NCBI RefSeq assembly: GCF_027244095.1
Contig: NC_069661.1
Coordinates: forward strand, 195,891,501-195,955,500
Direction: 5' to 3'
DNA length: 64,000 bases
DNA from: Hemicordylus capensis
Taxonomy: Eukaryota; Chordata; Lepidosauria; Squamata; Cordylidae
Numbering within the stretch: position 1 is the first letter of the stretch; each line of letters starts with the position of its first letter. Below the pieces are notes generated by a model. The model worked only from the letters and a program-made list of their open reading frames with translations, was not told the DNA's origin and made no database searches. A program made the translations under genes and the position numbers. Below are positions 1 to 10,690 of the stretch, piece after piece.

Positions 1-231
1 TAAACCCTGTCTTGCCTGACAGGCAGTGACCTCTAGGGATCAGCCACTCAGGACATGGTGGGCGGGATCTAGAGGGCCTTGTGGCAGGAAGAGAAGGGTT
101 TCTTTGTTCAGTTGGAGCCAGGTTGGACTAACAACAGGTTGGTGGCCAGGCAAATTGTTGCAACAAGGAGGACTGCAATCCTGGGAAGTTAGGACTGCAG
201 GTGCCTGAAGTCTCTACCATGGATTTGGTGA

Positions 232-610
232 GTTCAGGAAGGAAACCAGGGCTTTGGCTTTGCAGTAGGGTTTAGAGCAGGGATTCTCAACATTGGGTCC
301 CCAGATGTTATTGGACTTCAACTTCCATAATCCCCAGCCCCAGTGACCTTTGGTTGGGGATTTTGGGAGTTGAAGTTCAATAACATCTGGGGACCCAATG
401 TTGAGAATCCCTGCTCTAAACCCTACTGCAAAGCCAAAGCCCTGGCTTCCTTCCTGAACTTTAGAGCAGGGATTCTCAACATTGGGTCCCCAGATGTTAT
501 TGGACTTCAACTTCCATAATCCCCAGCCCCAGTGACCTTTGGTTGGGGATTTTGGGAGTTGAAGTCCAATAACATCTGAGGACCCAACGTCGAGAATCCC
601 TGGTTTAGAG
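232..610. mobile_element. Palindromic hAT MITE, duplicated with an inverted flank
   Basis: Two head-to-tail copies of a 136-bp hairpin MITE (278-413 and 467-602) start CAGGGATTCTC and end GAGAATCCCTG. The outer ends are flanked by the 8-bp target duplication GTTTAGAG (270-277 and 603-610), which marks the hAT superfamily. Between the copies, 414-459 is an inverted copy of the left flank 232-277, differing at 1 of 46 positions. Confidence 0.88.
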
Positions 611-1363
611 GAAGGGTTTAGCCATGGAACAGTTTGTTAGACTTCTTCCTTTCCTTTGATGTGCTTTGCAAATCCTCACAACTGGTCTATTGTGTTTTAC
701 CTGTAACATAACAAGCTAAGAAACACTGAGCCAGTGCACATCTATCCATCCGGGGCGCTGCAAAAGTCTCTGTAACTTATAAAGGTGCTTTTAAAGGTCC
801 CTATATCCCTGTTCCTTGCAACTGGGGTGCTTTTTGAAGTATTCTTGCAACTACTGAGTGTTCCTTTTACCTGTAACTAAAAGCTGAAAAAGCTTCAGAC
901 AGAAGCAGTCCATAGTATTTTAAATAAAGTTTATTTTTCCTTTTGTCCTTCACAATTCTAACCAGCCTCTTTGAGTGGATTTTTAACTCTGGAAAGGGAG
1001 GGCTGGAAAGGAGTTTTTGTCTCTGGTGCAACACACATCTCAGTTTGATTGCTCAGCAACTCTACCAAGTTTTCTCATCAGGTGTAGGATTGCATGTGGA
1101 AGTTTTTGTGTACTTTCCCATTGGTAAAGAGAAGGAGAGTTCCCTGGAATTTTGACCACACCGGGGGGGATTAAACTCTGTTAAAAAGTGGTTGTGATGG
1201 CAGCAATTAAGCTACTGAGGAAACAGTTTAAGTTTAAGGGAACAGCCTTCGTGGGTGAAAGCAAGAGAGAGGATGATTCAGCATTTTTATTCACCTCACA
1301 TAAGTTTACTTTGAGACAAAGGCTGGGTCAAATCTGCTACAAATGGAAACCTATGTAAAATCA
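611..1363. other. Spacer, no gene seen
   Basis: AT-rich sequence. I see no conserved exon, splice-bounded ORF or recognisable repeat family here. Confidence 0.6.
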
Positions 1364-1398
1364 CGGTGTGTGTGTGTGTGTCTGTGTGTGTGTGTGTA
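1364..1398. repeat. (TG)n microsatellite
   Basis: Alternating GT with a single C interruption near 1382. Confidence 0.95.
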
Positions 1399-4300
1399 AT
1401 ATCTTCTCTGTGCCCATTCCCCCTTCAATTATACACTTCCTCATTCACAGAAGACCTCATTCACACAGGACTCCAGGCGTCAGATGCCCCTCCCCCCCCA
1501 GAACTGCCCTCTACAGGCCCACTCCTAGTTGGGTGGGCCCCCAGGGAGTTGCTCCACCACTACTTCTGCACAAAGGCTATAGGCACAAAGATGGTCTTAA
1601 TGATCAGCAGTGAGCCCTTCTGCAGAGCTGGCCCTATAATGAGGTGAACTGAGGCAGTCACCTCAAGCAGTGGATTAACAAGGAGCAGGTGTCAACTTGT
1701 GCTACTCTCCTCCATCCTTTTATTTGCTCCCCACCTGCTGCTCTGTGGCAACATGAAGATCTACTCCAAGTCCTCCTTGGTTCACTGGATTTGAAAAGGA
1801 GGAGAGGGAGGGAATGGAAGAGGAAGTGTGGAATAAAGGAGAGGAGTATGGTGATGTCAAGACAAGTTTTCTTGCACAAGGACTCTTCTCCACACTGCCC
1901 CTTATGGTGACTTTCTGCACTGTAGCAGTTCTTGAGCTTCCAAGCCCTATGCTAGCCTCACCTTGTGAGGCCTGTTATTGGCTCCCCTGCAGACAGAAAG
2001 AGTCTCTTATACTCACATCCCAACTATCCCATAACATTTCAACAACTAAGCCAAAGGCTAGGGGAGGTTTTTGGGGGTTGTTGTTGTTGTTTAATCAACC
2101 AGGGGTCTCAAAACCACAAGCAACAGAAATTACAAAACTGCAGCCTGCATTTAGCTTAACTTGTTTGGGTACAGTTTTTCTGGATTTTTAGATAATCACT
2201 ATTTTCCTACAAATATACATGTATTAATTTGATACCTCTTTTATCTCTGCAATAACAGCAAATGCCTAAAGGGGATTCTTCAAAGCTGACTTAAAAATAG
2301 ATGTAGAGACAAGGGGGATCTACAAAAAATTGCAAGAAGGTGATGAAGAGAGAAAAGGGATAAAGATAAATGTTTTATCTTATTTCTCTCTCTCTCTATC
2401 ATCCCATAGTATCCTGTCCCCATCCATCCCTTTCTACCACTCAAACACCTTCCTGTTTATCTCCTACCCATCACCTTTCTCCCTTCTCCCACTGAAACTA
2501 TCCCCCTTCTCTATCTCCTCTGCTCACTCTCATCCTCTTGCCCCAAAACTCCCACTTTGCGCCCCCTCCACTCAATATCACTAGCCATCCTCCTTCCCTC
2601 ATCCTTTCCTATCTCTCTCACTGGGAATGGGAGAAGGAAGCAGTTAGCCACTGAAGGACATCACTGAGGTTCCTGCATTTTCAGGACTCCAATTGGATTT
2701 CTTCATAGATTGGCCATCTCCTTCCCCCAGGCTCAGTATGAATGTGACAAAGAGTTGAATGTATATTGGAAGAGTCCTGAAGTTGAATGTATATTGGAAG
2801 AATCCTAAAGCCAGGCTGAAGTCTCCTGGCTTTACAGAAGGATCCAGGCAACTGTCATAATCAAGACCTGTCATACCAAGCCATGTTCTTTAGCTAAGCT
2901 TGACCAATGTGGTTCAGAGGTGAACCATGTAGTTGTGCTGACTGAAAGGCTATAAATCTGATCATTTTCCCTCAGACAATTCCTCTTCATGGTGGGCCCA
3001 GGGCAAGCCTCTGCTACTAAGGATTCCTGGAAGCTTGAGGGAAATGTGCATATGACACTCTTTCACTACCCCAATTTGGAGGGCTTTGGCAAGTAGTGGG
3101 AGGTCTTATTTTGTCCAACTGCCCTCACCTGTCTGAATCCCTCATCCTCTGCACATAGTTACAAATGCTTATAAAGAGATCTTAAAGGTGAGAAATAGTG
3201 CTAAAAGTACTCCTTCCCCAGTCACAGCTACTATGAATATTTATCCAAATAAAAATGTTTACTGTGGTTCTGGAGGGTACTCATCCTTGGAGTTCATCAG
3301 TGTTCTGTAAAAAGGGGGACTCACAGATGGGGGACGGCTCTCAAAGCCATCACTCTCAGTCACTGCATTTGTCACACAAGGAGGACGATGACTGTCATGG
3401 GAATGGCCAATATAAATGCTATTTCACATTTCTTATCTTCTCTGATTCCTTTTAACATCCTGCTAATATTTTTAAAAACATTACTTAACCAAGGAGTGTG
3501 CACTTCATAGCTATTTGTCAATAATGTACATAAGCAAGCTGGAAATGGTTTATAAAGCATTTAATTACATGCTATGCAGCCAAATATTTTTTTGTACTCC
3601 TTTCAGGGCTCTTGCTGGTGTGTTCCCGAGAAACCACAACTTCCCATCATCACTTTAGAAACAGCTCATCCTTTAATGGTTTCTTTTTCATGCTGACTAA
3701 AGATGGTGGCAGGAAGCCACTGTTGCTAAATATGTTTATCTCTCAAACTGACAGCCCAGGCAGGGCAGAGCCATCTGTTTGTCAAGGAGCTATGGTAAAT
3801 GCAACAAGCGCCTATATTTTAAATGAGACAACCTCAGGCATTAATTTGATGGTGAATAAGGATAAACTGTTTTTAAAATGGTAATAAGCTAAAAGAGGGA
3901 AACATTATTCTTTAGAATATAAAAAGAAAGCCTCTTTGACTTGATTAATATGGATATGTGCATCGTATACATCCAAGAATAAAACTGTCCACAGTTTATT
4001 CTAAGTAGAGCTAAGTGGAATAATTGAAAAGCAAACATTTTGGTATGAAAAGAAGGCTTTGGAAAGTTCCTTGTATCTCCTCTATCTACTCCCCTCCCCT
4101 GCACACACACACACCTTTTTGTCCACTGCCCTTCTCAGCTGCTTCAGTACACTTTTTCTTTCTTTCACACATCACCTTCCTTTTGCTGGAAATGTTATGC
4201 TAGCCAATCAGGGATCTAGTCTGCTAGCCTGATGTTCTTCTAAGGTTGTCTCCTACCAGTAGAGTAACAGAACTGGGACTAAAAGTTTGAAAGGCCAAGA

Positions 4301-4470
4301 GACAATGTGGTTGCATGGAGTCTAAGCTGCAACTGAGTATGATATGAAAGACAACCATTTTTACTGTCTATTCGGTGTGGAAGTTTTGGGAAAAGCCTTG
4401 AATTAAAATTTCCAGGCTTATTGATACATGAAGCTTTTTGATACTAGAAATGTCTTTTATCTATAGCAAC
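1399..4470. other. Gene-free spacer with pyrimidine-rich tract and small duplication
   Basis: The stretch 2380-2620 is strongly C/T-rich on the plus strand. At 2754-2812 a unit of about 28 bases (gttgaatgtatattggaag...) is repeated twice. Open frames here are short and lack protein-like composition. Confidence 0.6.
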
Positions 4471-5278
4471 TACCATATTTTATGGACTATAAGACGCTAC
4501 GGACTATAAGACGCACCTTAATTTTAATCCAGTTTTTCAGAGTTTTTGAGCTTGTCACACATTTCTTGCCAAGGAAGCAGAAGAGGCTTTCATTCTCTTG
4601 CGGGGTGAGCAGTAGTGAGCCCACTTTGGTGACCCGTGGCGGCAGCGGGGGCTGCTGCTGGTTGTTGCTCATTGCGGCCGCCGGTAGGGCCCGCCCGGGA
4701 CCTCCTTCTCCACCTCCTCCTTCTCCACCTCCTGCGGGCTGGTGCTCACCTGCGTGGGCTCGTCTCCGGGTCGGGCCCCATGTCCCCTCAGAGGGCAGCG
4801 GCGCAGCAACCTCTTTCACTGCATCAGCATCGGGGCAGCAACCGGAGGGAGCCCAGGGAGGGGGGCAGCGGGCGGGCTGACTAGGCCACTCCCAGCAGGC
4901 CCCGGCAGGCCCCGGCGAGAGAGGAAGGGAGGTGGGAAGCGAATCCTCCCTGCTTGCCCTTCCTCCTCCTCTTCCTCCTCCTCCCCCCTCTCTTTCCCGA
5001 CAAGCCCTAAACTCCACCACATCCTCAGAAGGACCACCAAGCATGCCTAGGACCACCATGTCCCCCCCCAGGACCACCGCGTCCCCCCCTGGGTGAAGGG
5101 CCATCCATGGCGATGCTCCCCACTGCGGGAGCAGGTGCCTCGAAGAAGGCCCGCCGCGGTGCGTGCGGGCACGCACAGTGATGGCCGCCATTTTGAATCG
5201 GAGTATAAGACGCACCTGAATTTGGGCGAATATTTTTTGAGGAAAAAAGTGGGTCTTATACTCCGTAAAATATGGGTA
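4471..5278. mobile_element. Non-autonomous terminal-inverted-repeat DNA transposon with GC-rich interior
   Basis: The left end reads taCCATATTTTATGGACTATA and the right end reads ...TATACTCCGTAAAATATGGgta. The termini are inverted repeats that include the gtataagacgcacc/gggtcttatac segment. The interior (about 4600-5200) is very GC-rich and lacks a transposase. A 17-bp tandem duplication (4484-4500 and 4501-4517) lies just inside the left end. The superfamily is not certain. Confidence 0.75.
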
Positions 5279-6291
5279 GTTATTGTAGGTGCTCTAGAAA
5301 TAATAATGAGTCATCCCAATCTACAGAAGATTGTGGTCACCAGTGCTTCAGTCTTCACAAATGGCTTTATTTATTAAAGCAAAAAACAAAAAAAACCACC
5401 CACCAACCCTACAGACATGTTTCATATGCTTGTTGCATGTATTGTGCTTGTAGTACCAAATGTAATGTGTATAATGGCACTTTAATTATTTTTAATTAAT
5501 CAAATTTGTTAATAGGCAAGAGTCTCAAGTACTTTCTGAGAGCTTCAGATCATACAAATGACACAGAAGCAGTAAATCAAGTTTAAATGGCCAATTAAGA
5601 ATTTATAACTGTGTTCCTTTCCCGAATAGATGCTTTCTGGTGTGTGCATTTGACTAATGTAACTAAGTTAAATATTCTAATTTTTTTTAAACAGAAAATG
5701 TATAATAGGGAGTCTAATCTGACTAGAAACAAAACCCTACTTAAAGGTGAGAGCTAAAAGGAAAGAAAGATCTGGTTAGTTTAAAAAAAAAAAAACCGAA
5801 CACCTGGGTTTTTAAAGAATAATTGAGGTTTGAAGACTTTGCTGCTATGTAAAAATGGATTACACTGACCTAGTAATAATCTATTTTAAACATTATGTAG
5901 ACTTCGACTCCTGGAACCTGTGTGCAGAGGATAGGATGTGGACACCTCAGAATATACAAATGATGCATATGTGGAACACCTTGGGCCAGGTCTCATGATC
6001 CAGTGGTCGTAGTTATGCCAGTGAATGCCAGGCAATAGAAGGAGGAGGAGGAGTGGCACACATGCTCCTGATTCCCAGTCATCTTTTGGGTGAAAAAGTT
6101 ACCAGCTACGCTTATTCTACCTGGCTCCCAGGAGCCTCCCTGTCTGCAGTTGCATCTCCAGGCTTGGATACTGCACTTTGGATATGCTCAGGAGCTGCAC
6201 TGCAATGTGAGCTCTCAGTTTATGGTAGACATGGGGATAGATCACTCAGTTAGCAGTGGATTAGTAGCCCCCAGATCTGGCTGCAAACAAA
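5279..6291. other. Spacer, no gene seen
   Basis: AT-rich sequence with an A-run near 5780. Nothing recognisable is present. Confidence 0.55.
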
Positions 6292-6384
6292 GTGAATTGG
6301 AACGGGGATAGAATGCACACCCTCTCTCCATGTGGGAGCCCCAACTAAGTAGATTTGAGAGTTAACTATAATGAGTTAATTGGC
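6292..6384 (+). repeat. 93-bp segment also present at 9636-9728
   Basis: It starts gtgaattggaacgggg and ends gagttaattggc. It differs from the second copy at 3 of 93 positions. Here it is continuous with its surroundings and shows no flanking duplication, so it looks like the source or an independent copy. Confidence 0.85.
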
Positions 6385-6796
6385 ATCCAAGGCTACCTAA
6401 ACTTACAGTGAATCACCTCGCTCCCCTTCCTCCTTTCACAGGAGATAACAACAGACTAATGAGCCAATTATGCCAAGCAGGGAGAAAGTAGATAAGACTT
6501 GTAATGTTCTCACCATCACAAAGGAGATGAGTCAGTGACCTAGACCTCGAGGTGTACCCATTGCAATTATTGATAGGATTACTGGAGAGTCCTTCCTAGC
6601 ACAGAGATTCTTGCACACACCTGCATACTCTGATTTTTGTCACAATTGGCCTTGCATACAGAAGCATTGTCACACCCAGGAAGAACCATCAGTAACAATG
6701 CATTCCGCGCAGGTCCACCCAGAGAGCAAAGCATGACAGTAGGAATGTGCCCCCCACCCGCAAGGCACATTTTGAGATATAAGTATCCCCAGTTCC

Positions 6797-7020
6797 ATGA
6801 CCCAGTGTGCTCCCTTGTGCTTTACACTTGGGACTCCATCGGATGCTCCAACCAACGCTACAAGTGTTCCCTCGTGCCTTTTACTTGGGACTCCATTGCA
6901 ACAAACACTCTCTTGTGCTCCATTCAGGATTCCATCCAACAACCTCCATGTTCCTTCATATACTATATTTGGGACTCCACTGAGCATCCCATATGCTCTC
7001 TTGCACCCCCAAAAGAGTTT
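6797..7020 (+). repeat. Degenerate tandem repeat inside an open frame
   Basis: About four to five imperfect units of roughly 55-60 bases share ctcccttgtgc...acttgggactccat. In the frame 6637-7131 they read CSLVLYTWDSI, CSLVPFTWDSI, CSIQDSI and CSFIYYIWDST. No gene structure surrounds it and I do not recognise a family. A protein-coding role is doubtful. Confidence 0.55.
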
Positions 7021-7131
7021 GCAGTCACTATCTGCATCACTCCTTGTGCTAATCCATCCAGCTTGCCTCGTACCTATAGGAAGCTGGACCCATGGAGAAA
7101 CATTTTGTGTGGGCACCTTTCCCTCTATTAA

Positions 7132-8690
7132 TCTCTGCACCCCTCCTGCTTCCCATCATGCTGAGGAGTGACTCTGCAGTCCCTCCACGAGCCCATGGGT
7201 CTTGTTGTCCAGATCAGGTGAATATGAACCTTCACCCCTCTTCAGGCCCTAAAACTATCTCTGCTCCCTTTTCTTAAATCCAACCACCTCTACATCTCTC
7301 TCCCAAGCCTCTTTTCTCTGCCCACCTGGGAACTCACACAATTAGACTTTAAGCTAAATCACCTCATTGCAATTGGTTTACTTGGAAACGTATTTTTATT
7401 AGACTTTATAGCTAAAATGCATTATAGTAGTATATTTATCAGAAACATATTTTTATTCGCTTTAATCACACAATTCTCTTCCTGTATCCCTCTCCTTCAA
7501 AAAAAAATTCTTCTTTTAATTTTGAAACTATACCTTGCCTCAGTCCAGACATTTCTTGAGTCGAATCGTTTGCACAAATTAAAACCATGGAGCTGACCCC
7601 CTTGAGTTAATTCCCCCACAAAGCCCGAACACTGGGGTGCTGACCAAACACCCCAGGGTCAGTTCCATTAACAAAAACTACCCGAAAGTGATCATGTTCA
7701 GTCATGGTTGCTCAGCATGGACAACCAACACTGGATTCAGGTCTTAGAATTGAAGTAGGGTGGCCAATGTCACTTGCTTGAATTCTGCAATTCTTGCTTG
7801 AATTCTGCAACCACAATTCAGTTCTTGCACAGGATAACTTCCCAGTCATTTTCACAACACAGAAGGCCAGGAATCAGGAACACAAACACATCCTCCTCCC
7901 TCTGTGAGCTGTATTTTTCAGTGTCGGTTGTTTACAGTTGTATATATGTATATTAAATCTTATTGCTATGGAGATGTATGATTGATTGATTTATTTGAAA
8001 AAAATTATGCTATTCAAGTATGTGCAGGAGGGAAAAGGTTACAGGAATTTTTAATTGATAGACCTTGCAGTATTGGGACCCCTGCAGGCAGCTTGGGGAA
8101 CCCTGTTTGAATGTAAGAAAAAGAAACAGGCAGAAGGAAGGCAGTTAGCTCAGGAGGGTTTGAGAGAGTGAGTCTTGAGTTTTGGAGAAAGTAAATACGA
8201 CTGAAGAAGAAAGTGATTTATCTAAGAAAAGGAAGCATTTATTTATCTATAGGCAAAGGAGGTTCTGTACTCTAAAAGCCATTTTCTGTTCAGGAGGAGC
8301 CCAGGGGAAATCCTCAAATGGAAGGCAGGTCTGAAAGAAAACAGTGTCGTAACCAGGCAAGCCACTCTAATCCTAAATAGGAAAGTCACAGAGAAGGATT
8401 CTTACCAGTAAAGCATTACAAACCATCAACACTGCTACAAGTTTACATTTGATATCTGAAACCATTATGCTTACAAGAACGTGTTCAACACTATCGGAGG
8501 AAACCTAAATAAAATAAAATAAAACCTGTTACTTCAATGTTTCAAAGGTGATAGAATATTTTCTTTACTATTCCATGTTCACCAGAAGTGTTTAACCATG
8601 CTACAAAGCAATTTATCAGATTGGAAACATAGATGAAAGAATAAGCTCTGTCACAAATCTTTCCTAAGATTGTGATAATGGTCTCATGTG
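7132..8690. other. Spacer, no gene seen
   Basis: AT-rich sequence. A small duplication (gcttgaattctgcaa twice) lies near 7776-7812. No recognised element. Confidence 0.55.
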
Positions 8691-8852
8691 CAGGGGTGTA
8701 GTTGAGTCTGGATAGAGGGAGACGCCGACCTGGAACGTCTCCAGCTCCTGGGACACTCCTGGGTCTCTGGCAGCCTCCCTCTGCCACCCCCACCGCTCTA
8801 TTTTCAAGCATGCTGCACGTGCATGTATCATCACTACCAGCCAGTAATAGGG

Positions 8853-9148
8853 AGGAGAGCTGGTCTTGGGGTAGCAAGCATGAATTGTCTCCTTTGCTAG
8901 GCAGGGTCTGCCCTGGTTTGCATTTGAATGGGAGCCTACATGTGAACACTGTAAGAGATTCCCTTCAGGGGATGCTCTTGAAAGAGCAGAAGATTCCAAG
9001 TTCCCTCCCTGGCATCTCTGAGGCTGAGACAGACTCCTGCCTGCCTGCAACCTTGGAGAAGCCGCTGCCAGTCTGTGTAGACAATACTGAGCTAGATGGA
9101 CCTTTGGTCTGACTCAATATAAGGCAGCTTCCTATGTTCCTGTGTTCC
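8853..9148 (+). mobile_element. Chimeric SINE with a 5S rRNA-like head
   Basis: A tRNA box-A-like start (tggtcttggggtagcaagc, 8861-8879) is followed by 8896-8936. That segment resembles the 3' half of 5S rRNA: GCTAGGCAGGGTC...CCTGGTT...TGAATGGGAG compared with GCTAAGCAGGGTC...CCTGGTT...TGGATGGGAG. The body includes aaccttggagaagccgctgc and ends with the tail gtctgactcaatataaggc, also seen near 24.3 kb. Sequence on both sides of the SINE is similar, so it probably sits inside a duplicated or longer repeat. Confidence 0.75.
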
Positions 9149-9621
9149 ACTCTCAGCCAGCTAAGTCTCTGGCGGCCTCCACACCACCATCCAACTTTTA
9201 TTTTCACACGCCACGTAGTGTTTGCCACCACTATTGCTGATGCTGGGGCCAGACAGCAGATCACTCCCAGCCCTGAGTCTCAGGCAGCTTCTTCTCCCTA
9301 ACTCAGCTCTTTTTGGCACGCACACAGCACACACAAATGCACACAGCCACCATCACATCCGGCAAGCTGGCTGGCCAGTGGTTCTGTTGTCCCCACTGCA
9401 CCTCCTCTCCTGGCTGACTAGCTGCACCTCCTTCCCTCTCCCCTCTCCCTCCACTCGCCTCCTCCCTCCAGCTTGCTGATCTGACCTGTGGCTGCCAACC
9501 CATCTAGCAACTGGTTTCCTCTGTATGGTTCTCCTCCCATGCCTGCCCCCATGAATGTGATCCCATATCTCAGACTCCCAGCTTCCTGCCCCTTTTTAAA
9601 GAAAAGGTGGAGGGACTTCTA

Positions 9622-9742
9622 AACTTTTTTTGCAGGTGAATTGGAACGGGGATAGAATGCACACCCTCTCTCCATGTAGGAGCCCCAACTAAGTAGACTC
9701 GAGAGTTAACTATAATGAGTTAATTGGCAACTTTTTTTGCAG
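9622..9742 (+). repeat. 93-bp copied insert with 14-bp target duplication
   Basis: The insert 9636-9728 is 97% identical to 6292-6384. It is bounded by perfect copies of aactttttttgcag (9622-9635 and 9729-9742). It has no poly-A and no terminal inverted repeats. Confidence 0.88.
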
Positions 9743-10147
9743 GGCAGGTTGCTGCTGAGATGCCTCCTTCTCTTCCACCTGGAGTCTGTGCGGGGATAAA
9801 CCAAAAAGAAACCTTGAGAGTGGATTGTGTCAGCCCCAGCCCCCAGTACTGCCTGCTTGCCTTGGTGCTTGAGCTGGCTGCCTGGGTCTGGGAGTCTGGA
9901 AGAGCTAGCCACGGCCATTGTGCCTATCTGATCACGGGAGGCAAATTAAGGGGTGTTTTGTTTTTTAAACCATGCCTGCCTGTTCCCACTGCACCCCAGA
10001 TTAAATCTTGGGCTGTATCGCTCTTTCTACTGATGAGGAAGCCTCTGCTTGAGTGCATTCCTCGGTTGCAAGGAAAGGAAATAAGTCATTCTAGCCAGGT
10101 TCATCTTCATGCCCCCAGGTCATCAGTGCGATCATATGGGACTAGGA

Positions 10148-10270
10148 CAAGGGTGGGCAAATGTGGCCCTCCAGCTGTTGTTGAACTACCATCAATTTGT
10201 AAAACTGTGGCTGGGGGTGATGGGAGTTGTAGTTCAGTAACAACAGGAGGCCCAAGTTTGCCAACCCCTG
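10148..10270. mobile_element. hAT MITE, 123 bp
   Basis: The ends CAAGGGTGGGCAAA and TTTGCCAACCCCTG are inverted. The 8-bp target duplication gactagga is perfect (10140-10147 and 10271-10278). The interior is a near-palindrome with ggagttgtagttc. Confidence 0.9.
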
Positions 10271-10690
10271 GACTAGGAGATACCATGCTGATGCCCTGAG
10301 CATGCACAGAACTGCCAGAATAGCAGTTTCTTTCTCTTAATGAGCACACACTCAGATAAGCCAAGGAAACAAGGACAGATTCCATCCTACAGAAAAAACT
10401 TTTAGATTCAATCAAATGAGCCATGCTGAAAGCCATGCTGAAAACCACTTCCCCTCTCTAGATTACGTCCCTTGGGAAATCACCTATTCAGCTTTTTGTT
10501 TTAAGAGGAATGTCTAAGAGAACACTCATAGGAAATTAACTAAGCTTAGTATGCATATATTATGCAGGTTCTCCAGGAAATTAAAAGTTAATCATTAATA
10601 AAGAAATTCCTCAATAGAACAATCTCCCTGTCCAAGTGTAAAACCTATCTCCCGCTATCAATTAAATTGGACTTGAAGATCAGAGCCTCA

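Noticed and set aside
4487-5215. 242-residue minus-strand open frame
   Set aside because: It runs across the GC-rich interior of a terminal-repeat transposon. Its composition is low in complexity (Gly/Pro/Arg/Glu runs) and there are no splice or domain signals.
5940-7640. Possible LTR-like stretch (tataagtat, late CT-rich segment)
   Set aside because: No paired long terminal repeats, primer-binding site or gag/pol-like coding could be seen, so no such element is called.
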